Origin: Mariprofundaceae bacterium
Lineage (GTDB): Bacteria; Pseudomonadota; Zetaproteobacteria; Mariprofundales; Mariprofundaceae
Assembly: GCA_021772895.1 (NCBI GenBank)
Contig: JAJFLC010000023.1
Coordinates: 30,553 to 94,552, forward strand
Direction: 5' to 3'
Length of the DNA: 64,000 nucleotides
Position numbers and translations under genes: made by a program. Below, piece after piece: positions 58,106-64,000 of the stretch (positions are counted from its first letter, which is position 1; each line of letters starts with the position of its first letter). Under the pieces are notes generated by a model, which was not told where the DNA came from, did no database searches, and saw only the letters and a list, made by a program, of their open reading frames with translations.

Positions 58106-59431
58106 TTAGAGCTTATTATTAGCAGCCTCCTTGATTCTTTGCAAGTATTTTGCCTCATGATCTCTACTAGGTTCACGCCATCCCAAGGCTTCTGCCTTGG
58201 TGAACCAATGCTGATTGTTCCAGCTAAGATAGTGAAAATGAGCTTTTAAATGCGCAGGAATCTTTCGGGCGTCTGGATATTTCTTCACAAAACGCTGCGT
58301 AATCAGATGTGAGTATGTGGAGCCTTTCCTAATCATCGCATAAACATATTTTGGATAGTATTTTAACATCAGGTCACACAATGCGATAATCCGCTCATAT
58401 TTTTGCTGCTTAGTATAATGTTCAAGGAGAAAGTCAGCCATCACTACAACAGTTTCTTTTTTGCTTAGTTTCTGCAAGTAAACACCATTTTTTAATGATT
58501 GGTCTGTAATAGTTGAATGCTGTTGCCTATACCAAATATCCCTAGATGGATTTGCTCCACTTGTAGTCTCCAGATTATAAAGCTCTCCAGTTACCTCATC
58601 CCTATATTTTACAAACACATGAAGAGGTGCAATTGAAGCAGTGACATCAATGCCTAATCGTTCCCCTAACATAATGAAAAGGAATGGCATTGAAATACAG
58701 TTTCCCTTTCTTGACCTTATATAGTTCGCAATGAGTTTCGTGTGTGCCTTAGCTCCTAATGGGTCATCAAAATCATACTGGTAAGTCCGACCAAAATTCC
58801 AAGAGCCTTTTTGATAAAGGTAAGCTTTGATAGCTGCCACCTTTTCGTTACTTGATGCATTCTGTGGCAACATTACTTTTATATCAGAGACCATACCATC
58901 AATTTGTTTCTGAACTGTTTTAATATTAGTGCTTGGTTCTACCATTTTATCAATCATCAGTTTGGCATGAGTAAAGTTGATTTTATCTTCTGGCTGCTCA
59001 AGAAGTTCCCTAATCTGCCGTAACTCTTTAAAGTCTCTGTTTTGCCTGTATTCTAAATGTTTTCCAGGCAGGTATGAGTCCTGTTCAACAAGGTGCACGA
59101 AAGTTTCTTGCAATATTGATTTAGGAGGCCCTTTTATACTCATATGTACAGTTTGATGCTGTTGAATACTCACTGACATAGGAACAAACATCTGATTCGC
59201 AACTAAAGACATACTTCTTTGCGATGTATTCCCTTTAATTGTAGCTGAGTAGGTCGCCTTCATGTTTTTTGGGATATCTTTACCTGCATAATGCTCAACT
59301 TGGAAATGGTAAATTCCTGCCCATTGAACATCAAATTCCCAAAACCTTTCGCTCATTTCAGCATAAGCAGGGGTTAAAATGCCAACAAAGATTAACACCC
59401 AAAGAAAAATAACACTTATTCTATGCTGCAT
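58106..59431 (-). CDS. Secreted transglutaminase-like (SirB1/core2-type) protein
   Basis: 441 residues: signal peptide (VIFLWVLIFVGILTPAYA), an unknown N-terminal half, then the transglutaminase-like core: Cys in KGNCISMPFLFIMLGERLGI, His in PLHVFVKYRD, acidic third residue in NLETTSG. Some of these are proteases or amidases rather than transglutaminases. GGAGGGGG before the ATG; 11 bp from the mini-RHS gene, so one operon. The C-terminal part (WFTKAEALGWREPSRD) is helical. Confidence 0.82.
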   Translation of the reverse strand: MQHRISVIFLWVLIFVGILTPAYAEMSERFWEFDVQWAGIYHFQVEHYAGKDIPKNMKATYSATIKGNTSQRSMSLVANQMFVPMSVSIQQHQTVHMSIKGPPKSILQETFVHLVEQDSYLPGKHLEYRQNRDFKELRQIRELLEQPEDKINFTHAKLMIDKMVEPSTNIKTVQKQIDGMVSDIKVMLPQNASSNEKVAAIKAYLYQKGSWNFGRTYQYDFDDPLGAKAHTKLIANYIRSRKGNCISMPFLFIMLGERLGIDVTASIAPLHVFVKYRDEVTGELYNLETTSGANPSRDIWYRQQHSTITDQSLKNGVYLQKLSKKETVVVMADFLLEHYTKQQKYERIIALCDLMLKYYPKYVYAMIRKGSTYSHLITQRFVKKYPDARKIPAHLKAHFHYLSWNNQHWFTKAEALGWREPSRDHEAKYLQRIKEAANNKL

Positions 59432-59500
59432 TTGAATATCCCCCTCCTTCCATAAAAGAAGCCTAGCAGAACTAAAGAAGAATACTAAATAGCGTTAAAA

Positions 59501-59526
59501 AGAAACAGGGTCAAGAAACAGGGTCA
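59501..59526. repeat. Tandem 13-mer next to the transposase remnant
   Basis: AGAAACAGGGTCA twice in tandem (59501-59513, 59514-59526). The GGGTCA core is a common feature at RAYT element edges. Confidence 0.6.
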
Positions 59527-59531
59527 GGCTT

Positions 59532-59681
59532 TCATAACTTGATATTTCTCTGAGTTGCATCAAGTTTTTCTTTAAGCTCATCATCTTCAAGCATCCTTCC
59601 TTCCAATTTCCGCTCAGCAGTATTCATCGTTGCCACATCACGATTAAAATATGATGCAATAGCTGTTAACGAAAACTGAGG
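59532..59681 (-). pseudogene. RAYT (REP-associated Y1 transposase) C-terminal remnant
   Basis: The minus-strand frame gives 49 residues to a stop: SLTAIASYFNRDVATMN then TAERKLEGRMLEDDELKEK. This is the DnaA-like C-terminal helix-turn-helix of RAYT transposases. A TGA stands just before it and the catalytic HUH domain is gone. The remaining part of the 374-bp gap (59432-59805) shows no other gene. Confidence 0.65.
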
Positions 59682-59805
59682 TCAGATACAAGGTCTTGTT
59701 TGGTACGCTTCCGTTACCCACCCTGCTTATGCTTACATCCCTTTCCCAAGACAAAAGCATCAATAATAAAGACCATATCTGCTACGCCAAAGCTAACAAC
59801 AGATC

Positions 59806-62340
59806 TTATTTTTGGGTTTCCATCGCTTTCAGACAACGAAGAATTGCCCGGCGCATGATACTGCCACTTTGATAACGTTTATCCGGTTTTTTCTGGAGTG
59901 CCTTATCGATAATGGTTTTAACAGCATCGGGTAAGTCTTTGCGTATACTTGTGACATCTGGATGTTTTTCATTGACAATTTTATAAGAAATTGAAGCCAG
60001 AGAATCACCGGAAAACGGCTTTTGACCGGTCAACAGAACAAACATCGTCACACCTAATGAAAAAATATCAGAGCGGGAATCAACATGTTCGCCATTCATT
60101 TGCTCGGGTGACATATAGCTTGGTGTACCGAGAATCATGCCTGTCTTTGTACGCCCAGTTGAAGCAATACGTGCGATACCAAAGTCCGTGATTTTTGTAA
60201 TATTTCCAACTTCATTGTACATGATATTGGCAGGCTTGATATCACGATGAACAATACCCTGCTTACCCGCATATTCCAGAGCATCCGCAGTTTTGGCTAT
60301 GATATTCAACACAGTTGGAACGGGTAACAAGGCACTTTTCCGAACAAAATCACTCAGTGGTTTACCTTCAATATACTCCATCGCAATGTAAGCAAGGTCG
60401 TGGTCTTCTGCTGCATCATAGATGGTGACAATATTTGGATGGTTCAATCGCCCTGCCGCACTTGCCTCATGAAAAAAGCGGCTTTCGACTTCTTCGATCT
60501 CATCACTTTCAAATTCCTGTGCAAGTGCCAGAGTTTTCACAGCAACAACCCGGTCAATTTTAGGATCACGACCAAGATAAACGGCACCCATCGCACCTCT
60601 GCCAAGCTCTTTTTCAATCACGTAGCGCCCAAGCATCGGTTTTTCATTGCCTTCAACAAGCAGCGAACCAATGGCACTGAACTGACCTGTACCCATCGTT
60701 ACTGAATGTTGCATATGTTCAGCTCGATCTGCCCGCTCTTTCACATCGCGGAAATGACCTTGATGTTGAAGAATATAGCGATAAGCCGAAGCCGCATTAT
60801 TAAATTTACGTTTACGCTCAAAATCAAGAGCCAGATTATAAATCAGGTCAAGGTTTTCAGTCGTAGGTATCAGCTTTTGCAAACGTTCAAATGCCAGCTC
60901 AAGTTTACCCTGTTCCTGCAACATCAAACCAAGTTGCCGATTGGTATAATGCACATCTTCTGCATGTATCGCATGTTGTGCGTTAAACAGGCGTTGGGCT
61001 GCGACCACAACATATCCGATAACAAGAAAAATAATGCTTGCGCCAGCATGTAACCATGCTTGTTTACTCAGCAGTAAGTATTCCTCGATAGCCAGCAAGA
61101 CAAACAGAATAAACAGACTGATCAAAGAGCCTGTTGTCAGCCTGAAACGCGGTAATAACAGGATCAGATAAAGCCCAACCAAAATGAACAGGCCAAATTC
61201 AAGCCACAAAAATGTCGCAGGGCGTTTATACACATCCTGATTAAGAATACTGGTAACAGCATGTGCTGTCAGCTCTGCCACGCCTGACACCTCTCCGATC
61301 GGTGTAATAATGTTATCGACACGATGAAAGTCAGGCGCATCAACCAAAATGATTTTATTTCTTAAATCACGCGCAGGAATTTCTCCAGACATGACCTGCG
61401 TATAAGAATAATGAGGAAATACTGGCTGGGCTTCATTCAAGGCTGAATAAAAACTGGGATACATCCGGTTTGCGCTGTCTATCGGGATTGTCCGATTATC
61501 AATGCTAATATAAGCCCCGGGTTTAAAATCGATATCTTTCACACGTGTATTAAGAGAATTTGCGGCAAGTACCAACGGCAGACTTGCAATCCAGTCATCC
61601 TTATAAGGTTGAGCAAGCTGGACTGAACGAACACGACCATCCATATCAATCAATTGTGATAGATAACCTAAACCACGGGCGGCAGTCGCAAAGCTTTCAA
61701 TAGGCCATGCATTGTCGTAAATCACTGTCTGTTCATTTTTTGGCAACATCAGAAAAGAAGCCGGATTGCTATAATCAACATTGTTTTCCGGTGTATTCAA
61801 TAAATAGTAATGAATAAAACCTGGCGCACTTTCAAATACCTCAGAAACATGAAAAGGGAAAAAGACATTGCGTGAACGGGATATTTGCTGAGTTAACTGG
61901 CTATCTGTATCGATGTCATTACGAGCAGTTACAAGCAATTTATTCAGCCGACGTCGGGTAGCTTTGGAAAGTTTAGCTTCTTTCACATATTCACTGATCG
62001 TATCCAGATGACTCAAGCCGGGCCGATGTTGTTCATCAGCAAGAGGTATTAACACGCCAATACTTTTAGTTCGCGCCTTACGAAGGCTCGCAAGTAATTT
62101 TATAAGCGCTTCTTTGGTATCCAATTGTGCACCGTCTGTAAGCAGCTCGGCCTTATGAAGACTTACAATAACAATTTTATCAGCACTGCCAGGGCTCTTA
62201 TGAATAAGATTAAGACTTGTATCATAGATCGCATGGTTAATTTGAGGGATCGGAGAAAGATGAGCCAATTGCATCATCAACAGTAGCACTGCAACAAGAC
62301 CAACCCAAAACCAGTTTTTTTCAAAAATCTCTGTTTTCAT
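59806..62340 (-). CDS. CHASE2-domain serine/threonine protein kinase
   Basis: 844 residues: N-terminal transmembrane segment (FWVGLVAVLLLMMQLAHL), a periplasmic CHASE2 domain (about 35-360), three transmembrane helices (about 375-450), a TPR-like stretch (NLIYNLALDFERKRKFNNAA), then a Hanks-type kinase from about 570: GRGAMGAVYLG, VAVKTLAL, VHRDIKPANIMYN, DFGIARIA, SYMSPEQM. All catalytic residues present. It senses an unknown periplasmic cue. Confidence 0.93.
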   Translation of the reverse strand: MKTEIFEKNWFWVGLVAVLLLMMQLAHLSPIPQINHAIYDTSLNLIHKSPGSADKIVIVSLHKAELLTDGAQLDTKEALIKLLASLRKARTKSIGVLIPLADEQHRPGLSHLDTISEYVKEAKLSKATRRRLNKLLVTARNDIDTDSQLTQQISRSRNVFFPFHVSEVFESAPGFIHYYLLNTPENNVDYSNPASFLMLPKNEQTVIYDNAWPIESFATAARGLGYLSQLIDMDGRVRSVQLAQPYKDDWIASLPLVLAANSLNTRVKDIDFKPGAYISIDNRTIPIDSANRMYPSFYSALNEAQPVFPHYSYTQVMSGEIPARDLRNKIILVDAPDFHRVDNIITPIGEVSGVAELTAHAVTSILNQDVYKRPATFLWLEFGLFILVGLYLILLLPRFRLTTGSLISLFILFVLLAIEEYLLLSKQAWLHAGASIIFLVIGYVVVAAQRLFNAQHAIHAEDVHYTNRQLGLMLQEQGKLELAFERLQKLIPTTENLDLIYNLALDFERKRKFNNAASAYRYILQHQGHFRDVKERADRAEHMQHSVTMGTGQFSAIGSLLVEGNEKPMLGRYVIEKELGRGAMGAVYLGRDPKIDRVVAVKTLALAQEFESDEIEEVESRFFHEASAAGRLNHPNIVTIYDAAEDHDLAYIAMEYIEGKPLSDFVRKSALLPVPTVLNIIAKTADALEYAGKQGIVHRDIKPANIMYNEVGNITKITDFGIARIASTGRTKTGMILGTPSYMSPEQMNGEHVDSRSDIFSLGVTMFVLLTGQKPFSGDSLASISYKIVNEKHPDVTSIRKDLPDAVKTIIDKALQKKPDKRYQSGSIMRRAILRCLKAMETQK

Positions 62341-62472
62341 GACTCCCCTGAGTAGCCTTTATTCTTGAACAACATTCCCTGCAAATCAGGAATCCACATC
62401 ACACTTTTCATCTATCTCATCAAGTTTGGCATCGAGTTTGATTTGTGGAGCTTAATGTGTTTTCACCCTATC

Positions 62473-62610
62473 TCAAGGCATATCAGATGCAATCAAATCA
62501 CATACACATTGATCACTTTCTTTCGCTTCAAACAAAAACTCAGCCTGATAACAACGATGCATAATATGCCATATCGACTCCAGAATACGATAGTGATTTA
62601 GATTTGCCAT
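62473..62610 (-). CDS. Possible 45-residue small protein
   Basis: ATG at 62610 with AAGAAGG 4 nt upstream. The product (MANLNHYRILESIWHIMH start, ending LIASDMP) is Cys/His/Trp-containing and charged, without a transmembrane run. Not recognised. The good ribosome site is the main support. Confidence 0.35.
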   Translation of the reverse strand: MANLNHYRILESIWHIMHRCYQAEFLFEAKESDQCVCDLIASDMP

Positions 62611-62746
62611 TTAACCTTCTTCTTAAAAACATGATTTCACGCTTAAAAATCCGCCTCATCACCGCTTCCCTCCAGAGTCAGCGCATTCACCTTTTAATTT
62701 AAACCGTTTAACTTCGTCTAACCTGTTCGTCATGGATAAGTACCCA

Positions 62747-62776
62747 TTGATTATTACAAAAATATACTTTTATATA
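62747..62776 (+). promoter_or_regulatory. Putative gor promoter
   Basis: TTGATT (62747-62752), 18-nt spacer, TATATA (62771-62776). About 46 bp before the gor ATG. A+T-rich spacer; moderate match. Confidence 0.45.
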
Positions 62777-62821
62777 GACCAATAGAAAATCTCATTCCTT
62801 CGATTTAATGGAGAGCATACC

Positions 62822-64000
62822 ATGTCAGATTACGACTATATTGTTATCGGCGGCGGAAGTGGTGGCGTTGCCACAGCACGAAGAGCCGCAGAGCATGGTG
62901 CACGTGTCTTACTGATTGAATCTGCTCGCCTTGGTGGCACCTGCGTCAATGTTGGCTGTGTCCCCAAAAAAATCATGTGGACAGCTTCGGATATCATTCA
63001 CAATATGGAACAAGCGCAAGGATATGGCATTGGGATCAATGAATGGACATTCGACTGGGGAAAACTCAAACAGGCCCGTGATGCCTACGTAAAAAATCTA
63101 AACAGTGTTTATGCTCGACTTCTCGATAGCAGCGATGTGGATGTTATCCATGGTTTTGCCCGTTTTGTCGATAATAGAACGATTGAAGTCGATGGAACAA
63201 AATACAGTGCTGAACATATCACCATTGCAACAGGTGGTTATCCCACGATACCAGATATATCGGGTGCAGAATTGGGCATCAGTTCGGATGGCTTTTTTGA
63301 GCTTGAGGAACGACCGGACAGGGTCGCCATTGTTGGAAGTGGTTATATTGCTGTTGAAATTGCCTGCATGTTTAATGCATTGGGCTCCGAAGTGACAATG
63401 CTATTAAGAAAACAGCATCTGCTTCGTCCATTCGATGTAAGTATGCGTGAAGCTTTAACTGAACATATGCTGGAGCAGGGCATTAATATCATCCCCAATA
63501 CGGAGATAGATTCTATTCAACAGCTTGATGATGACTGTTTGGAGCTTCAATGCAGCAACGATGAAACAATTCTGCATGTGGACACCCTGCTCTGGGCCAT
63601 TGGGCGACAACCCGCGACGGACAAGTTGAATCTTGAGGCAACAGGAATCAAAACAGAGATAAATGGAACCATTCCCACTGATGCGTTTCAAAACTGCAAT
63701 GTTCCGGGTATTTATGCCATTGGTGATATGACCGGGCGGGCACAGTTAACACCTGTCGCGATTGCTGCGGGGCGAAAACTGGCTGCGCGACTGTTTGATC
63801 ATCAGCCTGAAAGTAAACTGGATTATCACGATATCCCAACCGTGGTATTCAGCCACCCTCCCATTGCCACCATTGGCATGACCGAAGATGAAGCCCGGGA
63901 GACTTATGGTGATGCAGTAAAAATTTACCAGACAAGATTTACACCCATGTATTATGCATTTTCATCAGAAAAGCCAAAAACCACAATGAAACTGATCTGC
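62822..64000 (+). CDS. gor: Glutathione-disulfide reductase (3' partial)
   Basis: An NADPH flavoenzyme keeping glutathione reduced. [16 protein letters not shown] binds [16 protein letters not shown] is the redox disulfide, [10 protein letters not shown] the NADPH fold, [16 protein letters not shown] the second FAD contact. [10 protein letters not shown] resembles Gor rather than mercuric or lipoamide reductases. The reading frame leaves the window after about 393 codons; the C-terminal HxxxxE motif is outside. GGAGAG before the ATG. Confidence 0.92.
   Translation, partial: MSDYDYIVIGGGSGGVATARRAAEHGARVLLIESARLGGTCVNVGCVPKKIMWTASDIIHNMEQAQGYGIGINEWTFDWGKLKQARDAYVKNLNSVYARLLDSSDVDVIHGFARFVDNRTIEVDGTKYSAEHITIATGGYPTIPDISGAELGISSDGFFELEERPDRVAIVGSGYIAVEIACMFNALGSEVTMLLRKQHLLRPFDVSMREALTEHMLEQGINIIPNTEIDSIQQLDDDCLELQCSNDETILHVDTLLWAIGRQPATDKLNLEATGIKTEINGTIPTDAFQNCNVPGIYAIGDMTGRAQLTPVAIAAGRKLAARLFDHQPESKLDYHDIPTVVFSHPPIATIGMTEDEARETYGDAVKIYQTRFTPMYYAFSSEKPKTTMKLIC

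Larger units (their letters stand above)
62341..62821. other. 481-bp divergent intergenic region
   Basis: Lies between the kinase and glutathione reductase starts. It holds a 45-codon minus-strand ORF (62473-62610) and a promoter for gor. The + strand ORF at 62365-62601 overlaps this and shows no coding signs. Confidence 0.4.

Noticed and set aside
62365..62601. Plus-strand ORF of 78 codons before gor
   Set aside because: No ribosome site, biased composition and overlap with the better-supported minus-strand small ORF.

Overview
The window comes from the chromosome of a Gram-negative proteobacterium with moderate G+C (judged by eye, not computed). The outer-membrane machinery (BamA, Skp, lipid A genes, CpoB, TolC, a TorF-type porin), ubiquitous housekeeping genes in proteobacterial order, two PII-AmtB pairs and LpxI in place of LpxH suggest a free-living aquatic lineage. 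Zetaproteobacteria or a neighbouring group would fit, but that is a guess. No tRNA, rRNA, CRISPR array or intact mobile element is visible.

Layout. 1-5.4 kb: cpoB (5' end cut off), queE-queC for 7-deazaguanine synthesis, a di-haem peroxidase, a DUF6164 protein, a GT4 glycosyltransferase and a small DUF2188 protein with a CIRCE-like inverted repeat upstream. 6.1-9.8 kb (minus): pabC-mltG-DUF4911-tmk-holB. 9.9-16 kb: ilvA, an O-antigen ligase/polymerase-like membrane protein, an RlmL-type methyltransferase and a nitronate monooxygenase-like flavoprotein. 16-30.3 kb (minus): a tight run rpsB-tsf-pyrH-frr-uppS-cdsA-dxr-rseP-bamA-skp-lpxD-fabZ-lpxA-lpxI-lpxB, linking translation, isoprenoid and phospholipid precursors, outer-membrane protein assembly and lipid A. 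30.5-38.5 kb: an M50 protease, cfa, ilvD, nadA, an OmpA-like protein and a LOG-family protein.

38.6-47.4 kb (minus) looks like one stress-responsive unit: a two-cysteine ArsR repressor, TolC-family channel, RND adaptor, RND pump, DUF2892 protein, three rhodaneses in three predicted compartments, OsmC and a TPMT-type methyltransferase. A palindromic operator/promoter lies before arsR. The content resembles persulfide-sensing (BigR/SqrR/YgaV-type) loci with an RND efflux system added. 47.4-54.5 kb: argB with a membrane protein, then a nitrogen block of sigma-54-type promoter, torF, glnK-amtB, an unrecognised 355-residue gene and a second glnK-amtB pair.

54.6-64 kb is more heterogeneous: TrpD2/YbiB-like, an orphan 162-residue protein, a DJ-1 family protein, a three-gene cassette (secreted transglutaminase-like protein, a secreted mini-RHS protein with a permuted papain-like domain, a small membrane protein) flanked by remnants of a RAYT-type transposase element, a CHASE2-Ser/Thr kinase, and glutathione reductase running off the end.

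The most unusual observations are: (1) lpxB, and probably queE, have no ATG/GTG/TTG that could supply their conserved N-termini, and both have an ATA-GC(C/T) where the start should be; (2) the mini-RHS/transglutaminase cassette; (3) a 17/18 CIRCE match upstream of a DUF2188 gene with no chaperone gene nearby; (4) the sulfur-stress/RND operon.
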